Assembly: GCA_000151295.1 (NCBI GenBank)
Contig: GG745337.1
Span: 1,002,196 to 1,029,631 of the forward strand
Origin: Allomyces macrogynus ATCC 38327
Taxonomy: Eukaryota > Blastocladiomycota > Blastocladiomycetes > Blastocladiales > Blastocladiaceae
Direction: 5' to 3'
DNA: 27,436 bases
A program made the position numbers and the translations under genes. Shown in pieces: positions 10,906-21,739 of this stretch; position 1 is the first letter of the stretch, and each line of letters starts with the position of its first letter. Under the pieces are notes generated by a model. It ran no database searches and was not told the origin of the DNA. It saw only the letters and a program-made list of their open reading frames with translations.

Positions 10906-12957
10906 CTACTCGTCCTCTTCGTTGATGGCCGAATCCGCAGCCACGGATGCTTGCCGGCTGCGCTTGAGCTCGAGCGAGTCCTGGAACAATCGCACAAGTC
11001 AGTAATCGATCCAATCCACCGCATACAGTCCCAATCCATCGCCAACGGCCCCCAGACTGGTCAACAAAAGACGCACGTAATGGTACTCAATGTAATAGCA
11101 GAGGTAGAGGGGCTGCCTCTGCTTGCCGTTGGTGGGTTTCGAGTCGACTTTCCACGCCCATGGCTTGATCACGCTCACGATCCCACTCCAGTCCATGATC
11201 ACGATCGGCCGCTGGTAGATTTGGGCCGCGGCTTGCACTGTAGAGACGAGACGATCGCAGTGAGAAAGCGCCATCGGATTGACATAATCGGTTGGGAGGG
11301 ACGTACAGGTCAAATTGTCGCCCCACGCATTGCTGCTGATCGCGGACAGGTACTCGCCCCACCGGTCGTTTGAATCTTCGGGCTCGCCCTCGGTCGACCA
11401 TCGCGGCAAATACGCGTACTCGCGCAGGTCGACGGTGCGGTCTTCCTGTTGAGTGGGAGGAAATTAAGTCAGCTTTCGACGTAACGGCAGAACGCGACGA
11501 TGGTCATGTGCACGCACTGGAAGGTACAACACGGGCCCGTGCGTGCTGAGCCAGTCGGATATGTCGGCGCGCACGCCCGTGCCGTCGTAGAGGTGCTCGA
11601 GCCGGTCTTGAGCGAGGTTGAGCTGATCGGCAATCGCGTGGAACTACAAAGAGCCAGAATTGAATTGACTGCGGGTGGAGAGGGTGCAAAACATGTCGGT
11701 AAGCCGCCGTACCTGGCAGTTGCCGTCCTTGGGCATATACCGACAAATGAAATCATTGATGCCCAACGCGCGGTTCTTGTCGGCCGACTCGCGCCGTTTC
11801 GGCAGCGGTGGTGGTGCACTAGCATCACCGTCTGCCGACATCCGCGACGGCGACGCCGTGCGCGTGGACGGTGCCGACGACACTGACAGCGGCAAACCAC
11901 GCAATGCGCGCTGCCGTTTCGCTGCGGCTTCGACGACGACAGCGCCGCGGAACAGCCGGTGCCGGCGGAAGAGCTGGTCGTGCAGGATTAGTTCCCGAAG
12001 AACCATGGCAATTGACTGCTGCCCATTATCGTCGGCGTTCCCGATCGCGTTCGACGGCAGTAAGTGCGCGAGCCACGACGAGGACGTGGACGACGACGAG
12101 CTCGATGACCGGCGGTGGTGCGACGCCTGCATTGTGCGCCACGTGTACCGGATAAACAGGTCCTGCACAAGCGAGACCGACGGGAGCGAACTCGACGCGG
12201 TTGACTTGGCGTCGTCGTTGTCTGTCGTTGCGTCGCCGCTGCCGTCCACGTCAACGGTCGGGTCGACGCCCATCAGGTCCGAAAACAGATCGTAGATGAA
12301 CTGCACCGTCTCGGGCACCGACAGCAGGTCATTGGTATTGGGCATCTCGGGCCCAACGAGGTTGGCGCGGTAGACAAACGAGAGCAGCTGCGCGTTCGTG
12401 TGCAACAGGGCGGCCATTTGTGCCTCCATTTGATCGACCAGTGTCGATCCAGCGTGCGGGACTAGCAGGCCCGTGGATCCGGTCGCGCCGCCGAGTACGG
12501 CCCAGAACGTAATGAACCGCTCGAGCGTGGCCATATAGTTGCTGCGCGGGTCGGCACCGAAACGCACGTCGGTGCCCGGGATCGCGTCGGGCAAGTCGCC
12601 AAAGATGACGGCGACGCGCTCCACCCACGTCGCGAGCCGTTCCTCTGGGGTCATGGGCGCGATGAGCGCGTTGGATGGCGGCACGTCGAGGCCGGCGCCC
12701 ACCACGGCGCCGCGTGCGTTCGGGGCCATGGACATGTTGGGCGTGAGCACCGATTGGCGGCGGCGCGCGGGGACGGGCTTGGGCCAGTCGTGGCCATCGT
12801 CGTGGTCAGAGACAGTGTCGGGCCACGACGCGGGCAGCGCGTCGTCGGTGAGTTGCATGCTGTTGGCGGGCCGGAAACGCCGGAGGAGGCGGTCGGGGTC
12901 GCGGACGACACGGATCAGGCGCGCGCGTGTCGACGTGCGGGAGGGCGGGTCCGACAT
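10906..12957 (-). CDS. OTU-family cysteine deubiquitinase, five exons
   Basis: The CDS is complement(join(10906..10980,11077..11237,11307..11445,11518..11643,11713..12957)), 581 aa. Introns are 69, 72, 69 and 96 nt with canonical ends. Splicing assembles an OTU domain at about residues 400-560. It has DGNCQFHAIADQL with catalytic Cys414 and Asp411, then WGDNLTLQAAAQIY, the family's W-G-x-x-x-x-L-Q-A-A block. The catalytic-His motif is EYHYDSLEL with His556. The HYDS motif is created only by the last splice. The long N-terminus (1-400) has a Ser-rich tract near the middle and is otherwise unlike known domains. The acidic tail ends NEEDE. OTU proteases cut ubiquitin chains, but linkage preference cannot be read here. 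The frame is open upstream to 13209, adding 84 residues if that ATG were used. I prefer MSDPPSRTS because the upstream part looks like translated leader. Confidence 0.9.
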
Positions 12958-14671
12958 GGATGGCGGTTTGGTTGGGTGGTGGTCGTGGTCAATTGACTGG
13001 TGCGAGAACGCGTCGAGACCAGCGAGGCCAAGAGCAGCGAAATCGTGGGGGCCTCGGCGACGCAAACCAAATCGACAGGCCCGCCACCTTGGCGCCACTC
13101 TCTGCCCAAGCCGCAACGCGACCCCGTGTCGCCATGAGCACTTCATTTCCTCGTCATGTTGCGGCCATTTCCTTGTTATTTCGTCTTCATTGGCAAAGCA
13201 CTGGGCCATGTCTCGCGAACCATGGCGAGTTTGGTCTGGTGTGGTCTTGGAGGAGGAGAACCATCAACTGACGCGCGCCCGCCGAAACAATAACACATCC
13301 AAAACTGGCGGCAAACGTTGCTAAACGTGAAACAAGGCGAGGGCAAAACAAAACCGACTGAGAAATATGGATCGTTGCGGGTCGATGCATAGAGCCTGAT
13401 GCTGCTGCTCTTGTTGCTGCCGTTTTGCTGTTCGCTCACGACTCGACTCACGTCAGCCAAAAGAACGACCATCAACCGGGCACGCTGACAGCCAACGCGA
13501 TTTCCTGGCCAAGCTGTTCCATGACAACGCCGACGTGCTAAAATCGTTATCATTGTCTAGAGCGTACCGCCGCCCCCGCCGCCCTGCCCGCCGCCACTGG
13601 TCGCAACCGCCGACACTCGCTTGCCCACGTTGTCGACCGTCGGCCTGGTGACGAAAGGCCTCCGATGCCATCACGCCGCCGACTTACCAACGGCGAAACG
13701 CGAAACAAAGGCCGATCCAACAATGGCCGACGAAACGTGGTCGTTTATATTGGTGGGCCGGTGGGCTGGTCGCAGCTGCCCGCAGCGTCGAGGTGGCCAG
13801 TCGCGCGCGGCATTGTTAAAAACCGCGTCAAGATGAGGAGTGGATGTATGATCGCGTCCGATCTCTGGGTGACATCTCGAAGCTGGACGCGTTCCTCGTG
13901 TCCATGCGCGGGCCGTGAAGGCACGATCATGCGGAAGCTGGACGAAGTGTGCACCGGTCGGGCGGTTTGGCTGCACTTGTGCTGCCTTTTGCGTAACGTG
14001 GTCTCTTGTTGGTGTGGATGTGAAAGCGGCATCCCGCACCATCGAATGCGACTTGCGGCAAGACGCGCATCGCGGATTCGCTGATCGTGTCGATCCTCAC
14101 CGCACCGCGCCCACGCGCGTGCTGTGCTGTGCTGTGCCCGCGTCGCTCCTGCGCGCTTGTTCGCCCTGCCCGCAAGCGCGACGTGGTCGGCGCCGCCTCC
14201 TTCGCCGCACTCCTCTCGCCCGCGCTCTCGCTGACGCCAACGACTTGGACGCCCTCCCACGCGGTGCACGCCCAACTCCGCGCAGCCCACGCGCAGCCAA
14301 TGATCCCGTTGACGTGCAACGTGGCCGCTCGAACCACGCTTGGCACATCCATACATACCACTGCTCGCGCGAGTCAAGTCCAGTCTCTCTCTCCCCAGCT
14401 CGTTGCTCGCGCACGCGGCCGGTGTGTCCGTCGTCGCCAATATCAAGCATCAAGGGGAGCTCGCTGCCGCTCTCGCGACCCAGTGTAGTGACTTGGATCC
14501 CGACGTCGTGGGCACGCGCGCGACCACGTTCTCTCGGCCTGCCGCGTTGATACGCCAGTGATCGCGCGCTTTCTCCGAGTTCGTTCCCTGCCAGCCGCCG
14601 GACGACGCCAACGCCAACGCCACGCGACGCGCTCACGCGTGCCAACTCTCCCGACCTGACACTCCGGCACG
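12958..14671. promoter_or_regulatory. Divergent intergenic region between OTU and RGS-like genes
   Basis: These 1714 bases separate two genes read outward and should hold both promoters and leaders. Frames on both strands (for example 13745-14446 minus and 13915-14550 plus) overlap each other and lack domains, so I treat them as chance. A (GTGCT)n microsatellite lies around 14119-14137. The plus-strand stretch before 14672 is pyrimidine- and C-rich and could be the leader of the RGS-like gene. A spliced gene missed by eye remains possible. Confidence 0.4.
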
Positions 14672-16786
14672 ATGAGCGCCACGGCCGTGGTCACGACAAC
14701 GTTGTCGGCATCGGCCGCGCCGCACCTCGACGCGACTCCGTCGCCGCCAACACTCGCAACACCCAAGCCGGCGCTCAAGCGATCCGCGTCGGCCTACACG
14801 CCCATTTTGCACGAGGAGCTGCTGGCAACGCTCGACGAGTCGGTTCTCTCGGCCGTCGTCTACGCGAACACACACCATCCAGACGAGAGCGACCGCCACC
14901 TCGCGCAGTCGCCGCCACGCAACGCCTCGCTCGCGTCGCCGCTCGCACGCGCTCTGCAGCGCGAGCCGTCGCGGCAGGTGCCGTGGACCGCCCCGGGGAG
15001 CGCGCATCCCGCAGTTGGGAGCAGCAGTGGCAGCAGCAAGCCCGTGATCCGTACGCCGCGGCGATCGAAACCGACTGCGCTCAACCTGGCGGGCACTGGG
15101 GCGTCGCCACCGGTGCTCGCGTCCACTGCTGCCGCCGCACACCCGTCGCCCGTTTCGCTCGCGTCGCAGTCCCCCTCGGCCGCATCCTGGCCGTGCTCGT
15201 CAGTCGAACCCGCGTCCCCGCCCGCATCCACGTCCACGTCGTCGCTCCCACGCGAACTCACAACGTACCCGACCGCGCCGCCAACGACACGCACGCTATC
15301 CTCGATCCCGCGCGCGTCACCCGCACCCTCCATGTCCCTCTCCTCGTCCTCGTCCCCACTCACGCTCGGCGTCCCTGTGGCGCCGATGCTGCCCATCGAC
15401 TCGCCAGGGATCCCGCCGACCGAAGAGTTCCCGGACGTGCCTGTGACCATGTGCTACAAGTACGGCCTCGGGAAACTGTTGATTTCGCGGATTCCGCTGG
15501 CCTACTTTCTTGCGCACCAGCTGAATACCTACGCGCCGGAAACGCTCCTGTTCCTGCTCGACCTGCTCGTGTTCGACGCGCGCGCGAGCGATATGGTCGC
15601 GATGTACCTTGCCCCGGGCGCACCGCTCGAACTGAACGTATCTGCGCCGACCCGTGCGGCTGCACTCGACGCGGCCGCTGCAGCAACCGACAGCGGCGAC
15701 GCGCGCGCAGCACTCACCGGCGTGCACCGTGCGGCCATGCCCATGCTCGACGCCGCCTGGGTCGATGCGCGACGCCGTGGATCGCGCGCGGGCCCCCACG
15801 CCGAGTCTGTAGTGACCCGGTGGCTCGCAGCACCGCAGCACTCATACCCGTACTCGCGGTCGGACCGGGACGTGGCCGCGCTCGCCGTCGTGGACGTACT
15901 CGATCGGCGGTACCCGTCGCCCGTAGCCGACGACGCCGAAAACACTGCGTCGGCGGCAGGATCAGCAACGCACCGTGGCCTCCGCGACCGCGTGCACGAC
16001 TCGTGGGACGCGCGCCGGCAAAAGCGGCAGCACGCGAAACGCAAGCCGCGGCACCGGGGCGGGTCCGTTGGAGACGCCCTTGCGGCAGTGCATTCCGCGC
16101 CGCTGCGGCCGAGTTTGGGTGCGTCGCCGGGTGGCGCGAGTTTGGCAGAGATCGCGCCGTGGATGGCCGACGAGCCCGAGGCTGCGCGCGCCGTGTCGCT
16201 GGATGCGGGGGTCGCTGCGGGAAGGCCGATGCGGAAACGCGCGGCGACGGCGGACGCGGCGTCGGCGGCCGCGCATTGGACGAGTTTAGATGATTTGGTG
16301 GATGAGGATGACGACGATGAAGATGAGGATGCGGGGGGCGTGCCGGTGCATGCAGTCGCGGATATCGCGTTCGTCGTGCGTGGGAAGGTTGCGAATTATA
16401 TCCGCCGCCGGATGTACGAGCCGGGGGACGTCTTGCCGCCGCGCGTCGCCGCGCTGCTGTCTGAGCATCCGCCCGCGCCGGCCTCGGCGGCGGCAAATGT
16501 GCCGATGCCGCCGCCGTCGTGTGTGTCGGCGCCGAGTGTTACGAGCGGGAGCGGCGCGTCGGTGTCGTCGTTGCGCACGAGCGGTGGCGGAGCGACGCGT
16601 GGGCATATTCTGGATACAAGCGATGCCGCGAGTTTGTCGGGCGTGAGTATTCGGACCACGGCCACGTCGGCGGTAAAGTCGTTGTTGCACGGGTTGCGTC
16701 GCAAGCACCGCCAGCTCGGACAGTTGTGGGAGGGGTCACGCACGACGGCGACGGCGACGACGGTGGGCGCGGGACGCGGGGATTGA
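14672..16786 (+). CDS. Protein with an RGS-like region and long disordered flanks
   Basis: This single-exon frame encodes 704 aa. Residues 1-250 are Ser/Pro/Ala-rich and probably disordered. From about 260 a folded block begins MCYKYGLGKLLISRIPLAYFL. It continues with an aromatic helix (YAPETLLFLLDLLVFDARA), then APLELNVSAPTR, then a helix containing MLDAAWVDARR at about 365. That order resembles an RGS domain: a helix at the bound terminus, a 'sxENLLFWL'-like helix, an 'INL/INV...R' turn and a C-terminal helix. RGS domains speed GTP hydrolysis by G-alpha subunits. The resemblance is by eye, and the loop between the last helices is longer and Ala-rich. The C-terminal half has a basic region near 450-465, an acidic run (LVDEDDDDEDEDAGG, about 543-557) and Ser/Thr-rich sequence. 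No membrane segment is seen. It converges with the carboxypeptidase cluster. Confidence 0.78.
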   Translation: MSATAVVTTTLSASAAPHLDATPSPPTLATPKPALKRSASAYTPILHEELLATLDESVLSAVVYANTHHPDESDRHLAQSPPRNASLASPLARALQREPSRQVPWTAPGSAHPAVGSSSGSSKPVIRTPRRSKPTALNLAGTGASPPVLASTAAAAHPSPVSLASQSPSAASWPCSSVEPASPPASTSTSSLPRELTTYPTAPPTTRTLSSIPRASPAPSMSLSSSSSPLTLGVPVAPMLPIDSPGIPPTEEFPDVPVTMCYKYGLGKLLISRIPLAYFLAHQLNTYAPETLLFLLDLLVFDARASDMVAMYLAPGAPLELNVSAPTRAAALDAAAAATDSGDARAALTGVHRAAMPMLDAAWVDARRRGSRAGPHAESVVTRWLAAPQHSYPYSRSDRDVAALAVVDVLDRRYPSPVADDAENTASAAGSATHRGLRDRVHDSWDARRQKRQHAKRKPRHRGGSVGDALAAVHSAPLRPSLGASPGGASLAEIAPWMADEPEAARAVSLDAGVAAGRPMRKRAATADAASAAAHWTSLDDLVDEDDDDEDEDAGGVPVHAVADIAFVVRGKVANYIRRRMYEPGDVLPPRVAALLSEHPPAPASAAANVPMPPPSCVSAPSVTSGSGASVSSLRTSGGGATRGHILDTSDAASLSGVSIRTTATSAVKSLLHGLRRKHRQLGQLWEGSRTTATATTVGAGRGD

Positions 16787-17299
16787 CGAGGAGGTCTTGG
16801 TCTTTTGCGAGCGTGGAGCTTGTGTTTCGTCTTGTCCGCTCAGCTTTGGTTCTCTCTGTGTAACGGCCCGTTGCATTGCTTTTTGAAACCACGATTCCCT
16901 TCTCCACCCCTTGGTTTTTGGTTTGACAAGGTCTTGGTTTTGGCTCGGTATGAAGCGGTGTTTCGTGCTGCCCGGTGTTTCGTGCTGCCCTTGCTGTGTG
17001 CCCTCCAACTCTTTTCTCTCTTACCATGCTTGCCTGACATACCGATTCCCTTCTCCACCCGTTTGTTCCGCGCGCATGAGCAATAACAACATGATTTCTT
17101 TGGGTGTAGGATGGTGCAGGATGACGGAAAAACAAGACAACCCAATGACAGTGTAGAAGAAGACCAAAATGTTGGAAAACTGGGAAGCACACACTTGCGA
17201 TCCGCTCCGGCCCCTCTCGCTGCCTGTTCCGTCCACGATGGGAAACTGTGCGGCCCCGGCACAGACTATGTGCACGGCCCCATCTCTTGCAGTCGCGCG
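16787..17299. other. Convergent 3' region with short direct repeats
   Basis: These 513 bases lie between the stops of the RGS-like gene (+) and carboxypeptidase A (-). They contain an exact 17-bp tandem repeat at 16957-16990 and a separated repeat of GATTCCCTTCTCCACCC near 16891 and 17043. The region is T-rich on the plus strand, fitting 3' UTR sequence. I see no gene. Confidence 0.5.
16957..16990 (+). repeat. 17-bp perfect tandem duplication
   Basis: GGTGTTTCGTGCTGCCC occurs twice head-to-tail without mismatch, at 16957-16973 and 16974-16990. It lies in non-coding DNA and may be a simple slippage product. Confidence 0.9.
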
Positions 17300-19021
17300 T
17301 TACTCGGTCAGCACGTTCTCAATCGCCGTCCGCGCAAAGTAGAGGAACGCCGGCAAAATCTCCTCGCCGGTCGGGATAATCTCGCGCTTATCGAGCACGA
17401 ACCCGGGGCCCCACCACTCAGACGAGGGTCGCAGCTCAATCGTGTAGCTGTACGGCCGGAAAATCGTGCCGTGGCCCGGCGGCAGCGGCTTCTTGTGCTT
17501 CTTCTTCTTCATCGCCTCCCCCTCGGCTTGGACGACATCCTTGTCACCCAACAGGTTCTTGAGCGGGCGCGACTGCTCGTACCACCAATCCGTCGCCGAC
17601 GCCGAGACCGGGTACAGGTCGATTTCGCGCTCAGAAATGTAGTCTTTGCCGTGCACGTTCTTGATAATCTTGGCCATGGCATCGCCCACGGCCGCGTGCT
17701 GCGCCTCGTGCAACTGGTACTTGCGCGTCCATCCGACGGGACGCAGGATCAGCTGCGAGTAGGCGTGCAGGTCGAGCGCAGCGACGGCGCGCGGCAACGA
17801 GTTGAAGACGGCCATGGACGCTTGGACCTCCGGTTCCGACGCGGCCGATGGGCCCATGTAGGTCTCCGAGTACGGGAACTTGGAGGAACCGGCTTCGCCC
17901 CAGTGCGAGGGGTAGTTGCGGTTCAAGTCTAGAAAGGGGGCACCCCGGGTCAGTTCAGAGTCGGACGCAGAGGGCGTGATCCGACGCGTTTATTTTTCGG
18001 TAACGTACCCACACCAAAGGCGCCGCGCGCGTCTGCACGCCGGTTCTTGCGCCAGAGCCGGTCGCCACTCCACGTGTAGACGTACCCGTCCGGGTTGACC
18101 ACGGGAACGAGCACAATCTCGGCCTCGTCGAGCAACGTCGTGATCTTCCTATCGTCGCTCGTCGCCAAATGGTACGCAATGTACTGCGTCGTCGCGTGCG
18201 AAATCCACTCGCGCGCGTGAATTCCGCCCTGCACGTAGACCTGCTTCTTGGGCAGCGTCGCGTTGGTACTCGCCGCCGGAGTCGGGTTCGTGAACCGAAG
18301 AGCCATAATCTCACGCCCTTCGTGCGTCGTCCCAACATTGCGCATGATCGTGATCCGGTCCTTGTGCGCAGCGGCCAGCAACTAGTACCACTCGTAAATC
18401 TCATCGAGGTCGTGGTACTCGGAGAACCACGTCTTCGGGTCGTGAAGCTGATCAGCGACCGACGACTTGGTCGACGGGCGCTCGTCCATTGCGCGCCAGT
18501 GATGCGCGAGCAACTGCGTCTCGATATCGGCGACGAGCGTGCGCGTGCGGACTCCCGGCATGTACCGGTGCAGCGCGGCCTTGAGCGCGTGCGCGTCAGC
18601 GGCGCGCACGTCGACGTGACCGCTCTGAGCGGACCAGACGTCGATGTTCAGGTCGAGTAGGAGCTGGTGCAGGGACGGCAGGTCGGTGGAGCGCGTGGGT
18701 GAAAGGCGCACGAGGCTGTGGCCTGAATCGGGAGGGACAGATGGGTCAGCATGCAGATCACGGTACGGAGCGATAACGCGGAAAAGGTGGAGATTACGCG
18801 TATGTACCATGGTAGTGCACGCGCTGGTGCTTCCCGTGCGTCTTGCCCTGGTGCGCCCCATGGCGCATAGCCCACTGCGACGTTGCGGCATCGTGGAGGA
18901 CAGGCGCGTTCAGCGCCGCAGGAGCGGCCTGTACGGCGTGGCCGCCGAGCAGGACGGCGACGGCAGCGAGCAGCGCGAAGCTCGCTGCGGCGAGCCAGCC
19001 GACGCGCTTGGTTGAGGTCAT
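17300..19021 (-). pseudogene. Carboxypeptidase A copy: secreted M14 enzyme with an in-frame stop
   Basis: The structure is complement(join(17300..17928,18009..18722,18808..19021)), 519 codons, with a TAG at 18384-18382 (codon 185). Copies B and C have CAG (Gln) at this codon, so one C-to-T change explains it. Everything else is intact. It has a signal peptide (MTSTKRVGWLAAASFALLAA..., likely cut near AVQA) and an M14 propeptide from about 73 to 170. The zinc ligands are in GIHAREW (His240, Glu243). Then come RLWRKNRR, DLNRNYPSHW, DLHAYSQ (His364), Tyr415 and IELRP (Glu474). Intron ends are clean: 85 nt after HYHG and 80 nt before DLNRN. As it stands, the product is signal plus propeptide, 184 aa. 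A Lys-rich insertion (MKKKKHKK) precedes the catalytic Glu. It may be a recent pseudogene, an inhibitor-only gene, a readthrough gene or an assembly error. TAG is a normal stop in this genome (VPS51, OTU). Confidence 0.85.
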
Positions 19022-19710
19022 GGTGCAGGGTCCGTACTGGTGTCGCTGCGGCGGTTTGCGTGCAGTTGGTGCTGGTGCTGGTGCTGGTGCTGGTGGAGAA
19101 GGTGGCCGTCGTGGGAGCGGCAGGCCTGTCTGAGTTGCCTGGTGAACCACCCGGCCGTGCGAACGCGTCGCGTCGCGATGGCGACGGGATGGCGCGGGGA
19201 GAAGGATTTGAACTGCGCTCGGCAGAAGCGCCGGCCGTACGACCAACCGGCCAGTCGCGATCACCTAGGTGATCATGATTATTTTGCAGACCAAATTGTG
19301 TGGCCGTCGAGATCAGGTCGACCGAATCCGTCTCCGGTTGGCTTGGCCGTTGGTGGTCGTCCAACGCACAGCCCACACTGGTCGTGAGCGCCTCGCTCGC
19401 TCACCGTGGCCCTGGCGCGGGGTCGCTCGCACAGGAGCATAGGCGCTTTGGTTCTGCGGCGACCCGGCCAAGTCATGCGCAAGGAATCTGTTGCACTCAA
19501 CCATGCCTTATTGACCGAAAAATGTCGTCGTCGGATGCACGCTGTCCACCGGTTCACGAACGCCTGTCGCGCCGGGCGCGATCCGGTCGGTCTCATCAGC
19601 TCGCCAGCCGTGCGCAAGGCAGCAGCAGACGAGCTTTTCCAGGAGGTGAGCAACGAGAACAATACATTCATACATACAGCCAGGTATACATCCACATCAC
19701 ACAGCAAGCA
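19022..19710 (-). promoter_or_regulatory. Promoter and leader region of carboxypeptidase A
   Basis: These 689 bases lie between the start of copy A and the stop of copy B. A hexamer tract (TGGTGC, four exact copies plus a partial one) is at 19067-19095 in the presumed leader. A perfect 16-bp palindrome, GATCACCTAGGTGATC, is at 19259-19274, about 240 bases before the ATG. Copies B and C also have TGATCA elements upstream. No gene is supported here. Confidence 0.5.
19259..19274. promoter_or_regulatory. Perfect 16-bp palindrome upstream of carboxypeptidase A
   Basis: GATCACCTAGGTGATC equals its own reverse complement. It is placed like a dimeric transcription-factor site, 238 bases before the copy A start. 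The binding factor is unknown. Confidence 0.5.
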
Positions 19711-21390
19711 TTACCGCACCTCGGTGAGCACATTCTCCATCGCAAACCGCGCAAAATGCAAAAACGCGGGCAGCACCTCCTCGCCCACCGGAACAATCTC
19801 GCTTGGGTCCAGCATAAACCCATCAAAGAACCCATCGCCAAATCCTGGGTGCAAGGGCCGCAGCTCCAGCGTGAAACTGTATGGGCGGAACACAGTCGCG
19901 TGCTCTGGTGGCAGCGCCATCTTCTTCATTGTCGCCACGTCATTGCTCTTGCCGTCGGCGGCGCCAAACAGGTTCGTGAGCGGGCGCGACTGCATGTAGA
20001 ACCAGTCGGTCGCGGTGCCCGACGTCAATACAAAATCAAACAGTTTTTCCGACACGTAGTCCTTGCCGTGCACCGACTTGATGATCCGCGCCATGGCGTC
20101 CCCCACAGTCTTGTGCTGCGACTCGTGCACGGCGTCCTCGCCCGTCCACCCGAGCGGGCGCAAGATCACCTGCGAGAACGAGTGCAGGTCGAGCGCAGCC
20201 ACGACGCGCGGCAACGAGTCGAAGAACGCCATGAGTGCCTGCAACTCCGGCTCCGACCCTGCCGAGGGGCCCATGTACTTGTCGACAAACGGGTTCGTGA
20301 AGGACCCGCCTTCGCCCCAGTGCGCCGGGTAGTTCCGGTTCAAATCTGCGGGTTTCGGGCAGTGAGCGCAGCGCCCTTGGTGTGGCGGTGCAGCTAGAGA
20401 ACGTACCCACGCCAAATGCACCATGACCATTGTTGCGCCGGTTCTTGCGCCAGATCCGGTCGGTCGTCCACGTATATGCGTACCCGTCCGGGTTGACCAC
20501 GGGCACAAGAACGACTTCGGCCTCGTCGAGCAGCGTCGTAATGGCCGTGTCGTTGCTCGTTGCCAGGTGGTAAGCAATGTACTGTGCAGTCGAGTGCGAA
20601 ATCCACTCGCGCGCGTGAATCCCGCCCTGCACGTAGATTTGCTTCTTGATTTGCGTCGCTTTCGTCGACGCGTGGTTCGTAAACCGAACCGCCATGAGCT
20701 CACGGCCCTCATGCGAAAAGCCCACGTTGCGCGTGATCGTAATCCGGTCCTTGTGCGTGACCGTGAGCAGCTGATACCACTCGTAAATCTCGTTGAGGTC
20801 GTGGTACTCGGCGAACCACGACTTTGGATCGTGCAGCTGCGCGGCGACGGACGGCCGCGAGGTCGCGTCAGCGCGTTTGTCAATCGCGCGCCAGTACGGC
20901 GCAAGCAACTGCTTCTCAACGTCCGCGACGATCGTTTCCGCGTGAACGCCGACGGACAAAGACTGCCGCAGCGCTTCCGTGAGCGCCTCCGCATCAGCGG
21001 CGCGTACATCGACATGCGCGGGACTCTCGGCCCAAACGTCGGCATTCAAATCGAGCAGTAGACGGTGCAGCGCCGGCAAATCTGCCGCGTGCGCGGGCAT
21101 GAGCCGAACAAGACTATGGCCTGGTTTCTTGTCAGCGAGCGGTTTACAAGGGCAGATGCAAAGCATGAGCCATGATAGGCACCATGGTAGTGCGCGCGAT
21201 GCGCGTGTTTCCTGGCCACACTGTGCTGGCGCATCGCCCACTGCTGAGTCGCGGAATTGTGGAGAACTGGCGCGTGGATCGCTGAGGGCGCGGCGCGAAC
21301 AGTGTGGCTACCGATACAGACGGCAACGGTGGCAAGCAGCGCAAGAAAGGCGGCGGTAAACCAGCCTACTCGCTTGCGGGTCGTGGCCAT
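19711..21390 (-). CDS. Carboxypeptidase B copy: secreted M14 metallocarboxypeptidase
   Basis: The CDS is complement(join(19711..20345,20407..21120,21183..21390)), 518 aa, with introns of 61 and 62 nt at the same two positions and phase as its neighbours. The order is signal peptide (MATTRKRVGWFTAAFLALLATVAV), M14 propeptide starting HSLVRLMP, then the catalytic domain. Zinc ligands are His238 and Glu241 (GIHAREW) and His362 (DLHSFSQ). Also present are RIWRKNRR, DLNRNYPAHW and LELRP with catalytic Glu468. The family removes C-terminal residues from peptides after propeptide cleavage outside the cell. The residue matching S1' pocket position 255 is Thr (TATDWFY), not the Asp of B-type enzymes, so a non-basic preference is likely. 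Aligned with copies A and C, position 248, normally Tyr, is Val413. The predicted mature chain has no Cys. This is the middle and most divergent member of the tandem cluster. Confidence 0.93.
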
Positions 21391-21739
21391 GGCAGGGTAT
21401 TGAAGGTCGATCAGGTATTAGTTGCTGTGCGCTCAAAGCTCGTCGGCACGTTGGCGTTGGATTGGTGCTGGTTGTCGTCGTCTTGTGCCAGGAGAGAAGG
21501 AGTTTTGGTCGGAGCGTGTGTTGTTGGAATGGATATGTCATCGAAGCCTGCGATCTGTGGAACAGAGAAGAGTGTGACGATCACAATCACCTGGTCTTGG
21601 AGCCACTCCAAGAGCTCGAATCGGGGCCCGTAGACGAGATCGTGGCCGTCTTGACGGATGATGGGTCATGCTGACAGAATCGGCACAGCCTCGAAAATCG
21701 CGAACGAGAAAGCAAGACATGTACATGAGCCTATTTGAA

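Noticed and set aside
13745..14550. Overlapping long frames on both strands (13745-14446 minus, 13915-14550 plus)
   Set aside because: They overlap each other, are Arg/Ala/Ser-rich as expected of GC-rich DNA, and show no domain or start context. Such frames are common across this window.
18348..18384. Possible 37-nt intron removing the TAG of carboxypeptidase A
   Set aside because: It would be far shorter than all other introns here (61 nt or more) and would delete the conserved YHDLDEIYEWY segment kept in copies B and C.
17300..19021. Reassigned TAG codon meaning Gln
   Set aside because: TAG ends the VPS51, OTU, carboxypeptidase C and right-edge reading frames at sensible places, so the standard code fits.
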